DNA of 64,000 nucleotides from Hyphomonas sp. (GCF_018402285.1 NZ_JAGYJH010000006.1:248847-312846), one strand, 5' to 3'; positions 19,358 through 29,393 are shown, numbered from the stretch's first letter. The notes: generated by a model from the sequence alone, not told the origin. Made by a program: numbers and translations.

Positions 19358-20776
19358 TCAGCGCGAGATGCGCAGGTCGGAGATGGAGCGGGCGATCGAC
19401 TTGTAGGCTTCGGTCAGTTCCTGGCCATTGCTGGGCTTGAAGGCGAAGGCCGGGTTGGTGGCGCAATAGGCGAGCACTTCCTGGCCAGCCGTCGGCGCGC
19501 TGAAGGCCACCGTATAGATCACGATGTCATTTGCCTTCATCTGGTCGCACACCGCGCGGGCCTGGGTCGTCGAGCTCGGATTGCCACTGCCGGGGCGGGT
19601 CTGGTTGTATGCGCCATCCGACATCATGATCACAACCTTGGTGGCGTCCGGCTCGTCATAGGGCAGGGCCTTCGAGCCGCTTGGCCAGACAGTGTTGAAG
19701 TCGGGCGAGACCAGATACCAGCCCCAGGCGGTGCCGATATGACCCGCCGTCATGCCGACCGGTCTCATGCCGTCGATGAAATCGAGCAGCTTTTCGCGGT
19801 CATGGGTCAGCGGCACCGGAATGTCGGAATTGCAGTTGGGGTTGGCCGCACTATCCACCCGCCAGCTGTCATTGGTGTTGTTGAAGGTGGCCGTGATCGG
19901 CGTCAGCCAGCGATTGTTCGCCGGGCCCCGCCCGGTATAGCGGTCTGCGCCTTCACGTTCCCACACACAGGTCGAGGTGATGGTGTGGCTGCGGGAATGG
20001 GGCCCGGACCAGGCATAATTCCATTGAGTGCATTGGCCGCGCCAGTTCCTCCGGCGGCAGGTCGTTGCCTGGTAGATGCTGCCATAATAGCTGTAGGTCC
20101 GGGTCGGGTCCACATTCGTCACGGCCTTGAAGTAGGGCCCTGCATTGACCATCGTGTCATATGACACCATCGCCAGGCGCACATCTTCCGGGTCGCCGGA
20201 ATAGCCTTCCACGGGAAGCAATGTATCGACCGCGTCCCGCGCAGCGGCTTTCAGATCGGTCATGCGATTGTTGGAGCCCATCGAGCCCGATACGTCGAAC
20301 ACGAAGGCGATCTCGAGCTTGCCGATGCCGTAGGTGGCCGCCGACGCCACGTCGAATTCCAGCTTCTGGATACCGGCCACCTGCGACAGCGTCGTCTTCT
20401 GCTCGCAGCTGGCCCGGCCTTCCATCTCTTCGGTGGCGTCGATGTAGATCAGGTCGATCTTGGTGCAGGTCAGGCCACTGTGGCTGGACTGGTTGAGGAT
20501 GCCGGTAAAGTAATCGTTGGCTTCCTTCAGCGTGTAAGCCTTGTCCTTGCCGTCCTGCATCGATTTGGTCGCAGCCAGAACGGCGCTGTCGATGGCTTGC
20601 TGGACGCGTGCCTTCTGGGTCGTCGTCACCTGGAAGTCGATGGCAAATCCGGCAATCGTGACGATCGGAATGATGGTCAGCGCCGCGATCATCGCAACGT
20701 TGCCCGACTCATTGGCGGCAAACCCCTTGAAGATATTCCTCTGGCCCGTTTTCATCTTGACCTCTGTCCCATCCAT
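19358..20776 (-). CDS. TadE/TadG-like pilus assembly protein with vWA domain (paralog 2)
   Basis: SGNVAMIAALTIIPIVTIAGFAIDF, IAFVFDVSGSMGSNN, C-term YKSIARSISDLRISR. Confidence 0.85.
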   Translation of the reverse strand: MDGTEVKMKTGQRNIFKGFAANESGNVAMIAALTIIPIVTIAGFAIDFQVTTTQKARVQQAIDSAVLAATKSMQDGKDKAYTLKEANDYFTGILNQSSHSGLTCTKIDLIYIDATEEMEGRASCEQKTTLSQVAGIQKLEFDVASAATYGIGKLEIAFVFDVSGSMGSNNRMTDLKAAARDAVDTLLPVEGYSGDPEDVRLAMVSYDTMVNAGPYFKAVTNVDPTRTYSYYGSIYQATTCRRRNWRGQCTQWNYAWSGPHSRSHTITSTCVWEREGADRYTGRGPANNRWLTPITATFNNTNDSWRVDSAANPNCNSDIPVPLTHDREKLLDFIDGMRPVGMTAGHIGTAWGWYLVSPDFNTVWPSGSKALPYDEPDATKVVIMMSDGAYNQTRPGSGNPSSTTQARAVCDQMKANDIVIYTVAFSAPTAGQEVLAYCATNPAFAFKPSNGQELTEAYKSIARSISDLRISR

Positions 20777-20935
20777 GCGGTCGGACTCCGGGTCAGATTG
20801 CCCCCCCGATTGCCCGCCATCCCAGCGTTATGACAGATGTGGGTTGATGCCCCGTAAGGGCAGTGAGATGAAATTTGGCGGGCCGGTTCAGAATCTGTTA
20901 ACCTCACCCGGCCCGAATCGAGAGGTCTCCGCCCC

Positions 20936-21730
20936 ATGCACCAGTATCACGCCCTGATGAAGGACATCCTGGCAAACGGCCACCAGCGGGGCGACCGGAC
21001 CGGTGTCGGCACAATCGGTGTCTTCGGCCGCCAGATGCGGTTTGACCTCTCCGAAGGCTTCCCGATGGTGACTACCAAACGCCTTCACCTGCGCTCGATC
21101 ATCATCGAGCTGCTCTGGTTTCTGCGCGGCGATACCAATATCGCCTATCTCAAGGAAAACGGTGTTTCCATCTGGGATGAATGGGCCGACGAGAACGGCG
21201 ACCTTGGCCCGGTCTATGGCAAGCAGTGGCGCAGCTGGGCCGCGCCAAACGGCGAAACCATCGATCAGATCCAGTGGGTGCTGAATGAAATCCGCACCAA
21301 CCCCAACTCCCGCCGCCTGATCGTCTCAGCCTGGAACCCGGCGGACGTGAACGACATGGCCCTGCCGCCCTGTCACTGCCTGTTCCAGTTCAACGTCATG
21401 AACGGCAAGCTCAACTGTCAGCTTTACCAGCGCTCGGCGGACGTTTTCCTCGGCGTGCCCTTCAACATAGCCTCCTACGCGCTCCTCACCATGATGATGG
21501 CCCGCGCCACCGGCCTTCAGCCAGGCGAGTTCGTCCACACCTTCGGCGACGCCCATCTCTATCTCAACCATCTCGAACAGGCCGAGCTCCAGCTCACCCG
21601 CCAACCCCGCGCTCTGCCCACAATCTGGATGAACCCGGAAAAGACCGGCCTCTTCGACTGGACGTATGAAGACTTCCGCGTCGACGGCTACAATCCCCAC
21701 CCGCACATCAAGGCGCCGGTGGCCGTGTAA
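20936..21730 (+). CDS. thyA: Thymidylate synthase
   Basis: [48 protein letters not shown]. Confidence 0.97.
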   Translation: MHQYHALMKDILANGHQRGDRTGVGTIGVFGRQMRFDLSEGFPMVTTKRLHLRSIIIELLWFLRGDTNIAYLKENGVSIWDEWADENGDLGPVYGKQWRSWAAPNGETIDQIQWVLNEIRTNPNSRRLIVSAWNPADVNDMALPPCHCLFQFNVMNGKLNCQLYQRSADVFLGVPFNIASYALLTMMMARATGLQPGEFVHTFGDAHLYLNHLEQAELQLTRQPRALPTIWMNPEKTGLFDWTYEDFRVDGYNPHPHIKAPVAV

Positions 21731-21739
21731 GGCCGCGCC

Positions 21740-22249
21740 CTATTCGCTGATCAGCTCGCAATGTATATACCCGCCGGTCTCCACCGCGATCGGCAGGGCT
21801 TCTTCAAATTCGGTGCAGTAAACCACCGGCCCGCCCTCGGCATTGACGGCGGCGCTCACCTTGACCTTCGGGTCCCCGCTCACCTCGCGCGCCACCTGTC
21901 CGGCATCAAACCGCCCGGCCAGCGTGATGGACTGGTCGCGCGCGCTGATGTCGCGCGTTTCCGCGCCAAGGCTGACGAGGCCCTTGCCCCGGCGTGCCTT
22001 GCCCGAATAGTCAGCCTGAATGGCAAGCCTAGCGCCAGCTGCGTCCAGCGCCTGGTGCACATCGCCTGACATCGTCACGTCCAGCCGGAAGGGCAGGGCT
22101 GCCGGGCGCGGCTCATGGCTGGCTGGCTCGGCAAGGCTCGCCGCTTCACTGACCCCAGGCACCATCGCGCCGGCCGGCTCCCGGCTATGCCCGCAGGCAA
22201 CCAGAAGCAGGACGGCGAGGAAGAAGGCGGTCAGGCGTGTCATGGTCAT
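21740..22249 (-). CDS. Putative lipoprotein, unknown function
   Basis: MTMTRLTAFFLAVLLLVACGHS lipobox. Confidence 0.65.
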   Translation of the reverse strand: MTMTRLTAFFLAVLLLVACGHSREPAGAMVPGVSEAASLAEPASHEPRPAALPFRLDVTMSGDVHQALDAAGARLAIQADYSGKARRGKGLVSLGAETRDISARDQSITLAGRFDAGQVAREVSGDPKVKVSAAVNAEGGPVVYCTEFEEALPIAVETGGYIHCELISE

Positions 22250-22393
22250 AACTCCTTGTCTTCCAGACAGTTGCGGGCACCGGCCTTTCTGGCAAGCCCC
22301 CATAAAGTTGCTTGCCGGAAGGTCAAAAGCTCTGCATCCTGACAGTGGCTTGAGGCGGCAATAAGACCGTCCCGGCCCAACAAGGAGGCATCC

Positions 22394-23074
22394 ATGAAGA
22401 TCCTGATTGCTGAACTTATCGGCACTTTTGCCCTTGTCCTGTTCGGCTGTGGTGCGGCCGTACTCGCGGGAGGCGACGTTGGCCAACTGGGAATAGCTTT
22501 CGCTTTTGGCCTGGCCATCGTCGCCATGGCCTATGGCATCGGCCCCATCTCGGGCTGTCACGTAAACCCCGCCGTCAGTTTCGGCGCGTTCATCGCCGGG
22601 CGTATGTCTGCGGGCACCATGTTCCAATACTGGATCGCCCAGTTTATCGGGGCCCTCCTGGGCGCCGCGGTCCTTTATTTCATCGCCTCGGGCAAGGCGG
22701 GCTATGACCTCGCCGCAAACGGCCTCGGCCAGAATGGCTGGGGGCCGGGGTATCTGGGCGAATACAGCCTTGTCGCTGCCCTCGTCTTCGAGGTCGTCGC
22801 CACCTTCCTCTTCCTCGTGGTGATCCTGGGCTCCACCCAGAAATCGGCGCCCGGAATGGTCGCGGGGCTCGCTATCGGTCTGACACTGGCAGTGATCCAC
22901 ATCGTCGGCATTCAGGTCACCGGCGTCTCGGTAAACCCCGCCCGCAGCTTCGGCCCGGCGGTCATAGTCGGCGGCGTGGCCATCAGCCAGCTCTGGCTGT
23001 TCTTCGTCGCCCCGCTCATCGGCGCGGCCCTTGCCGGTCTTCTCTTCAAGCAGAAGGTGCTGGAAACGGAATAG
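22394..23074 (+). CDS. aqpZ: Aquaporin Z-type channel
   Basis: Two NPA-type motifs (GCHVNPAVSFG, GVSVNPARSFGPA); AELIGTFALVLFGCGAAVLAGG. Confidence 0.94.
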   Translation: MKILIAELIGTFALVLFGCGAAVLAGGDVGQLGIAFAFGLAIVAMAYGIGPISGCHVNPAVSFGAFIAGRMSAGTMFQYWIAQFIGALLGAAVLYFIASGKAGYDLAANGLGQNGWGPGYLGEYSLVAALVFEVVATFLFLVVILGSTQKSAPGMVAGLAIGLTLAVIHIVGIQVTGVSVNPARSFGPAVIVGGVAISQLWLFFVAPLIGAALAGLLFKQKVLETE

Positions 23075-23201
23075 GTCTTACCTGGCCTCGCCCCGATAGG
23101 GGCGGGGCCATCCCAACCGCACGGCTGGGTACCCCACAATCAACGCGCAGGCACAGCGGCGCCGGGCCGAAAAGGCCCGGCAATAGCCGCGATCAATCCA
23201 A

Positions 23202-23863
23202 CTATGCCTCATATGGCGAGACCAGCCCTTTGTCCTCGCGCCGGCGGATCACATACGACACGATCACCGCGCCCACCATCTTGCCAATCACGAACACAAT
23301 CCAGTTGAGTGGGTGGAGGGAATTGCCCGGTTCAAGCCCGAGCTCCATCTGCTTGGCCAGGTCGGCCCCATAGAGGAACACGGTGGTGTCCACCGGCGTC
23401 GCCAGCGCGCTGGAAATCAGGATGCGGGTCGACAGGCGGTACTTGGTGAAGGTGTAGACCAGCCAGTCCACCATCTCGGAGACCGCAAATGCGATCCCGC
23501 TGGCCAGCGCAATCACTGGCCACGAATAGAAGAACGACCACGCCACCGCGATCCCCATCAGGATAAGCACCCTGTGCCCCATTTCCCGCTGCACGAAGTC
23601 GCGGATCACGAACACCATGCCCGTCACCATCGTCATCGGGTGCAGCGCGATGCCCGGCGCATAGTCCCCGCCCGGCGCCACGATCTGGGCTTCGGGAATC
23701 ACCCGAATGACCAGTTGAGAAACGGGATCAGTGCCACATAGATGAAGGCCCACATCCGTCCGTTCAGGAACCAGATGGCGCAGAAAGTGAGCAACAGCGC
23801 GCCCAGCGCAGGCCCCAGCAGCTGAGGCTGTCCATTGGTTAACACACCCACTAGTCCCGACAT
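23202..23863 (-). pseudogene. VUT family / queuosine-precursor-transporter-like membrane protein, interrupted by a single-base frameshift
   Basis: Start MSGLVGVLTNGQPQLLGPALGALLLTFCAIWFLNGRMWAFIYVALIPFLNWSFG* (23863-) is followed in another frame by VIPEAQIVAPGGDYAPGIALHPMTMVTGMVFVIRDFVQREMGH...; one extra C at plus-strand CCC 23702-23704 restores a 220-aa ORF. Confidence 0.75.
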
Positions 23864-24003
23864 TTATGAGCGCTCCCCCGCCGTGTCATTTAATGCAGTT
23901 GCCGCTGCGTTGCGCGCTTGCTTAAACCATGCGCGCAGGGTGAGGAAGCGCCCAAGTGGGAGCACGCCCGTCGGGACAGATGTGAAAGATAATAACCAGA
24001 GCA

Positions 24004-24534
24004 ATGTCCACCGAAGTGAAACTCTGCCTGATTGTTGCGCAGGCGCGCAACCGGGTGATCGGCTCGTCCGGCGCGCTGCCCTGGCGGCTGAAGGATGACA
24101 TGGCCTTCTTCAAGGCGACCACGATGGGCGCGCCCGTCATAATGGGCCGCAAGACCTGGGAAAGTTTCCCCAAGCGCCCGCTGCCTGGCCGCGAAAACAT
24201 CGTTCTGACCCGGGACTGGGATTATGACGCAGCGCAAGCGCGCGTCTATTCCAGTTTTCCCGCAGCCATGAACGCCGCCCGCGCCATCGCTGCCCGCGAG
24301 GGCAAGGATGAAGCCTTCGTCATCGGAGGGGCCGAAATCTACGCTCTCGCGCTACCCTTTGCCGACCGGATCTACCTCACCGAGGTCGACGCCGAGATCG
24401 AAGGTGACACGCTCTTCCCTGAACTCGACCTGCGCCAGTGGCGCGCCGAGGATGTCACCGCCCATCCGGCCGGGGAGGGCAACGACCACGCCTTCACCAT
24501 CCGCCGCCTCGACCGCGCTTCCGCCATCGTCTGA
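24004..24534 (+). CDS. folA: Dihydrofolate reductase
   Basis: LIVAQARNRVIGSSGALPWRLKDDMAFFKATTMGAPVIMGRKTWESFPKRPLPGRENIVLTR. Confidence 0.95.
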   Translation: MSTEVKLCLIVAQARNRVIGSSGALPWRLKDDMAFFKATTMGAPVIMGRKTWESFPKRPLPGRENIVLTRDWDYDAAQARVYSSFPAAMNAARAIAAREGKDEAFVIGGAEIYALALPFADRIYLTEVDAEIEGDTLFPELDLRQWRAEDVTAHPAGEGNDHAFTIRRLDRASAIV

Positions 24535-24551
24535 GCAAAACACCTCTTACC

Positions 24552-24570
24552 CCTCTCCCTCCGGGAGAGG
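24552..24570. repeat. REP-like short palindrome
   Basis: CCTCTCCC-TCC-GGGAGAGG just after folA. Confidence 0.4.
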
Positions 24571-24826
24571 CTGCCGAGGATAAGCGTTTGCGCCGCTAAC
24601 GCCCCGAGAAAGAATGAAAGGGGCCTGCGCCCTTGCGGCAATTGCCGACACCTCCTGGCGCACACTGAGCTCGATATTCAGCTTCCCCCCCCCGGCCAGC
24701 CCAGGCTGCGTCCGGCCCTTTGTGCTGCGTGAAACGCAATACGCCTTCACCCGGCGGCAGCAATGGACACCGGCCTCGCCCCCGCCTTACCCTCCCGCAA
24801 AAGGAAGGCTCCGGAGGAACAAGAGC

Positions 24827-25747
24827 ATGGATTTTGAAGTCATCGGATCGGGTCTCGGCTTTCCCGAAGGCCCCGTCGTCACGGAAGACGGCTCAGTCAT
24901 TCTCGTCGAAATCCAGAAAGGCTGCATTTCCCGCCTCTGGAACGGCAAACGCGAAGTCATCGCCACGCCGGGCGGGGGGCCCAACGGCCTCGCGATCGGC
25001 CCGGACGGCGCGCTTTATTGCTGCAACAATGGCGGCTTTGAATACCATGAGGTCGGCGGCCTCACGATCCCGGGCAACTGCCCGCCCGACTATTCCGGCG
25101 GCCGCATCGAGCGGATCGACCTCTCCACCGGCAAGGTGGACCGCCTCTATGACGCCGTCGATGGCAATTCCCTGCGCGGCCCCAATGACATAGTCTTCGA
25201 CAAGGAGGGCGGGTTTTACTTCACCGATCTCGGCAAGGGCTTCTCCCGCAACCGCGATCATGGCGGCCTCTATTACGCAAAGCCAGATGGCTCCCTCATC
25301 AGGGAAGTGGATTACCACCACATCTCCCCCAATGGCTGCGGCCTCTCGCCGGACGGCAGGACGCTCTACTTCGCAGACACGATGACCGCCCGCCTCTGGG
25401 GCTTTGCTCTCACAGGCCCTGGCGAATACACGCCTCATAAGCCCCCCTTCCTGCGCGGCCGTGTCGTGACGGGGCAGACGGAGCTTTGCTATTTCGACAG
25501 TCTTGCTGTGGCCGCCTCCGGAAACGTCTGTGTCGCAACCATCCTGAAAAATGGCGGCTATGGCGGCATCACCACCATCACGCCCGAAGGCACGTCCAGT
25601 TTTACCGAACTGCCCGACCCCTTTGTCACCAACATCGCCTTTGGCGGGGCAGACATGAAAGACGCCTATATCTGCGCTTCGGGCACCGGCCAGCTGATCA
25701 GGACCCGCTGGCCCGAAGCCGGCCTCAAGCTGAACTATAACGCCTGA
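24827..25747 (+). CDS. SMP-30/gluconolactonase family protein
   Basis: GLGFPEGPVVTEDGSVILVEI, GPNGLAIGPDGALYCCNNGG, LRGPNDIVFDKEGGFYFTDLG; GGAGGA RBS. Confidence 0.9.
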   Translation: MDFEVIGSGLGFPEGPVVTEDGSVILVEIQKGCISRLWNGKREVIATPGGGPNGLAIGPDGALYCCNNGGFEYHEVGGLTIPGNCPPDYSGGRIERIDLSTGKVDRLYDAVDGNSLRGPNDIVFDKEGGFYFTDLGKGFSRNRDHGGLYYAKPDGSLIREVDYHHISPNGCGLSPDGRTLYFADTMTARLWGFALTGPGEYTPHKPPFLRGRVVTGQTELCYFDSLAVAASGNVCVATILKNGGYGGITTITPEGTSSFTELPDPFVTNIAFGGADMKDAYICASGTGQLIRTRWPEAGLKLNYNA

Positions 25748-25849
25748 CCTTTACCCCTCTCCGGCTTGCGATCTTGTCAGGACAGGTGATCGCGTTGCGA
25801 TCGCGCTGATAAGGGCAGGGGGTGGGGGCAAGTCGCTAAAGACAAAGCC

Positions 25850-26530
25850 TCAAGGCGCAACGCACCCCGTGCCCACCTGCCGGTAAGGGCGGTGGCATTG
25901 CCATCCGTCACCGGATGAATTGAGGTGGGCAAACTCTGGCACCGCCACCTTGTCGCAGATCCCCCCGCGCGCCCGGTATCCGCGCTCGCAGGTCCAGCCC
26001 GTGCCCGATCCACTGTTGGTCAGATAGGCGTTCGCCGGCAGGGAAATCGGCAGGCATCGGCTGCCGCTCGCGCGAAAGCCCCGGTCACATGCCCAGCCGC
26101 TGCCATAGCCGGCGCTGGTAAGGTAGCCGTTCTCGGGAACCTTGATCGGCGTGCAGGCAATGCCCGCCGCAACATAGCCGCGCTCGCACTGCCAGCGTGT
26201 GCCCGACGTGTCGAGATAGGCGTTGGCCGGAACCAGGATCAGCGCGCAGGCATTGTTCTCCAGCCGGTAGCCATAATGGCATTCCCAGCCGCTGCCATAG
26301 GTGCCACCGGAGAGGTAGGCATTGTCCGGAAGGATGATCACTTCACACTGCTTGCCTGTCTCTCGGAACCCCGCATCGCAGTTCCAGCCATCGCCATAGG
26401 CGCGGGAGCTGGCATTCTCGGGGGGAGGGGTTGCGGGGGCCTGGGCAGCGGCGCTGCCGGCCACCAGCAGAAAACTCCCCGCGGCAAGCAGGCGCGCCCA
26501 GCGGCGCAGGGCGGAATGAGAAAGTTTCAT
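25850..26530 (-). CDS. Secreted Cys-rich tandem-repeat protein, six repeats
   Basis: Signal peptide, then six units of about 35 aa of form GxGWxCxxGYRxxGxxCxxxxxPxNAYLxxxG. Confidence 0.8.
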   Translation of the reverse strand: MKLSHSALRRWARLLAAGSFLLVAGSAAAQAPATPPPENASSRAYGDGWNCDAGFRETGKQCEVIILPDNAYLSGGTYGSGWECHYGYRLENNACALILVPANAYLDTSGTRWQCERGYVAAGIACTPIKVPENGYLTSAGYGSGWACDRGFRASGSRCLPISLPANAYLTNSGSGTGWTCERGYRARGGICDKVAVPEFAHLNSSGDGWQCHRPYRQVGTGCVAP

Positions 26531-26601
26531 GATTGTCTTTCAGCCTGCCGGCGGCAGGCAACAGGGCGCGCCCGCACTATGGCGGCGGCGCCTTAAGGAG
26601 A

Positions 26602-26736
26602 TCAGCCCTTGGAGGGGAACGCAGCGCTCTTCACGCGCGGCTCACCTGCCTGGGCCGACAGGATCATGCGCGGCGGCGAAGGGGCGGCATATTTGCGCTT
26701 CACTTCCCCGGCTGGCGAGTTTTTCTGACGAGGCAT
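26602..26736 (-). CDS. Candidate 44-aa small protein
   Basis: MPRQKNSPAGEVKRKYAAPSPPRMILSAQAGEPRVKSAAFPSKG with AGAAGG 8 nt upstream of ATG; below the ORF-track cutoff. Confidence 0.35.
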   Translation of the reverse strand: MPRQKNSPAGEVKRKYAAPSPPRMILSAQAGEPRVKSAAFPSKG

Positions 26737-26877
26737 GGGCGCATCCTTCTGCAAGCAGAAAGTATGTCCTGCATGCTATGTATACCGCCAGCATCCCCCA
26801 ATTAAAAGTCTTTGAAAGATATATATTATTTACCCGGAAATTCCGCATGGAAACAGGGTTGCAGTTTCTGCCGGCGC

Positions 26878-28089
26878 CTAATCCTCAAACACAATCTCCG
26901 GCGCCGGTTTCGTCACCAGCTCGTCCAGCGCAATCGCCACGCGCCGCGCAAGTTTCAGAAAAACGTCCGCGGCAGGACCTTTCACCAGCGCTGCCGGCGT
27001 GCCCGCGTCGCCCGCTTCGCGGATCGCCTGCAGCATCGGGATTTCGGCCAGAAGAGGCAGGCCCAGCGCCTTGGCCATCTTCGCTCCGCCGCCTTCGCCC
27101 ATCAGGTAATGGCGGTTTCCGGCCGGGTCTTCAAACCAGCTCATTGTCTCGGCAATGCCGATCACGGGCACATGCGTCTTGGCAAACATCGCCGCGCCCC
27201 GGCGCACATCCGCGAGGGCAACTTCCTGCGGCGTCGTCACGATGATCGCCGCCGTCACCGGCACCTTCTGCGCAATCGCCAGCTGCGCGTCGCCCGTGCC
27301 CGGCGGGGTGTCAATGATGAGAATGTCGAGCGGGTCCTCCGCCGTGCCCCATTCGGCATCGTTCAGCAGCTGGGTAATCGCCGACATGACAATCGGCCCG
27401 CGCCAGATCATCGGGGCGTCCGGATCAGACAAGTATCCGATCGACAGCGTCTTCATCCCGTGCGCCTCCACCGGGATCAGCTTCTTGCCAGGGGAAGTTC
27501 CGGGCTCAGCGTTCACGGTCCCCAGCATGGTCGGGATGGAAGGGCCGTAGATGTCGGCGTCGAGCAGGCCGACCTTCATGCCTGCCTTGGCCATCGCGGC
27601 GGCAAGGTTCACCGCGACGGTCGACTTGCCGACCCCGCCCTTGGCGCTGGCGACCACCAGGATGCGTGCAATGCCCGGAACAGGTCTCATCGCGGTCGCA
27701 GGCGGCGGAGCGCCCTGGTTCATTGCCTCATCGGAAAGGCGCGCGCCCTTGGTCACGCGGCGTGTTCCCGCCGGCGGGGCAGGGGTCAGATAGAGGCCGG
27801 AGCTGGCCGGCTCTGGCGTCTTTTTTGTATGCGAATGGCGCGGGGCCGGCGCCGTTTCGGCGGTCAGCACGGTGGTCACTTTCTCGATGCCGGAAATGCG
27901 CGAGGCGGCGTTCTCCGCCTCGATCCGCCGCGCTTCGGCGGTGGCCGCGTCGGCCATGTCTGCCCGGATCACCAGGATCGCCCGGCCGTCCTCTCCCACA
28001 GTGACGGACTCAAGCCAGTCAGGCATCCCCAGCGCGCTGCGCACGGTGGCGGCGAGCTTCTCCCGGGCTTTCTGCCTTGATCCAAACAT
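26878..28089 (-). CDS. apbC: Mrp/NBP35 family Fe-S cluster carrier ATPase
   Basis: ILVVASAKGGVGKSTVAVNLAAAMAKAGMKVGLLDADIYGPSIPTMLG; DUF59-like N-term. Confidence 0.93.
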   Translation of the reverse strand: MFGSRQKAREKLAATVRSALGMPDWLESVTVGEDGRAILVIRADMADAATAEARRIEAENAASRISGIEKVTTVLTAETAPAPRHSHTKKTPEPASSGLYLTPAPPAGTRRVTKGARLSDEAMNQGAPPPATAMRPVPGIARILVVASAKGGVGKSTVAVNLAAAMAKAGMKVGLLDADIYGPSIPTMLGTVNAEPGTSPGKKLIPVEAHGMKTLSIGYLSDPDAPMIWRGPIVMSAITQLLNDAEWGTAEDPLDILIIDTPPGTGDAQLAIAQKVPVTAAIIVTTPQEVALADVRRGAAMFAKTHVPVIGIAETMSWFEDPAGNRHYLMGEGGGAKMAKALGLPLLAEIPMLQAIREAGDAGTPAALVKGPAADVFLKLARRVAIALDELVTKPAPEIVFED

Positions 28090-28244
28090 TAAGACTTCCT
28101 CGGCTAAGAACGGGATCAATCGGCCTGTACGGGCGCCCCTGCCCGCCGGAATGCGGCATTTTTGCTGCGCCGGGAAGCCGATTTAGCGTGCAGACTGCAA
28201 CAGACACTCTATATAGGCGTCAAACGCAGATTTCAGGAGGCTGA

Positions 28245-29393
28245 ATGCCCTGGGACGACAAGACTAAAGGCTCTGGCCCGTGGGGCGGGGGCGGCTCGGG
28301 TAACAATGGCGGTGAGGGCGGTTCTCCCTGGAACAGGCCCGGAAAACCCGATTCCGGTAAGGAAAAAGATCAACCCGCCGATCTGGAAGAACAGATGCGC
28401 CGCATGCAGGAGCGCTTTCGACAGCGCCGGAACGGCGGCGGTGGGGGCCGCAAGGGCGGCGCAGGCGGCGGCGGTCTTGGCCGCGGCGCGGGCCCGTTGG
28501 GCATCCTCGTCATCGTCGGCGTCGGCCTTCTGGCCTGGCTCTCGACCAGCATCGTGGTTGTTGACCCGACCCAGCAGGCCGCGGTCTTCCGCTTCGGCAA
28601 ATGGCAGGCAAACTACGGCCCCGGCCTGCATTTCCACCTGCCAGCCCCGCTGGAAAGCCACCGGCTGATCCAGGTGGAAACCCGAAACGAAACCCGCATC
28701 GGCAACACTCAGGACGAGAGCCTGATGCTGACGGAGGACGAAAACATCGTCGATATCCACTTCTCCATTATCTGGAAAGTCGACACGCAGAACCCTGAAA
28801 ACTACGTCCTGAACGTGCGCGATCCGGACATGACGGTCGCCATGGTCGGGGAGTCGGTGATGCGCGAAGTGGTCGGCAAGACCCGCCTTCAGGACATCAT
28901 CACCACCGAACGCGACCAGGTCCAGCAACAGGTTGCCGAGCAGACCCAGACCCTGCTCAATGAATACCGCGCCGGCGTGCAGGTCCTGCAGGTGCAGATC
29001 GGCAAGGCCGACCCGCCCCAGCCGGTCATCGAGGCGTTCAACGACGTGAACGTTGCCGAACAGGACGCCGAGACACTCACCAACCAGGCCACCCAGTTCG
29101 CCAACCAGATCGTCCCGCAGGCCCGCGGTACGGCCTCCCGCCTCCAGCAGGAAGCCGAAGCCTACCGCGACCAGATCGTGGCCGACGCAAACGGTGAAGC
29201 CGCCCGCTTCGACCAGATCTACGAAGAATACCGCAAGGCGCCCCGCGTCACGCGCGAACGCATGTATCTGGAAACCATGGAGCGTGTGCTCGAGCGGTCC
29301 GACAAGCTGATCCTTGATCAGAATTCCGGCGCTGTGCCCTATCTGCCCCTTGAGCGGTCGCGGCCCCAAACCACTACGGGAGGAGATCGCTGA
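28245..29393 (+). CDS. hflK: FtsH protease modulator HflK
   Basis: Gly-rich N-term; VVVDPTQQAAVFRFGKW SPFH domain; followed directly by hflC. Confidence 0.95.
   Translation: MPWDDKTKGSGPWGGGGSGNNGGEGGSPWNRPGKPDSGKEKDQPADLEEQMRRMQERFRQRRNGGGGGRKGGAGGGGLGRGAGPLGILVIVGVGLLAWLSTSIVVVDPTQQAAVFRFGKWQANYGPGLHFHLPAPLESHRLIQVETRNETRIGNTQDESLMLTEDENIVDIHFSIIWKVDTQNPENYVLNVRDPDMTVAMVGESVMREVVGKTRLQDIITTERDQVQQQVAEQTQTLLNEYRAGVQVLQVQIGKADPPQPVIEAFNDVNVAEQDAETLTNQATQFANQIVPQARGTASRLQQEAEAYRDQIVADANGEAARFDQIYEEYRKAPRVTRERMYLETMERVLERSDKLILDQNSGAVPYLPLERSRPQTTTGGDR

Noticed and set aside
22250-22900. Upstream extension of the lipoprotein ORF (21740-22900)
   Set aside because: Antisense to aqpZ; a clear signal-peptide ATG occurs at 22249.
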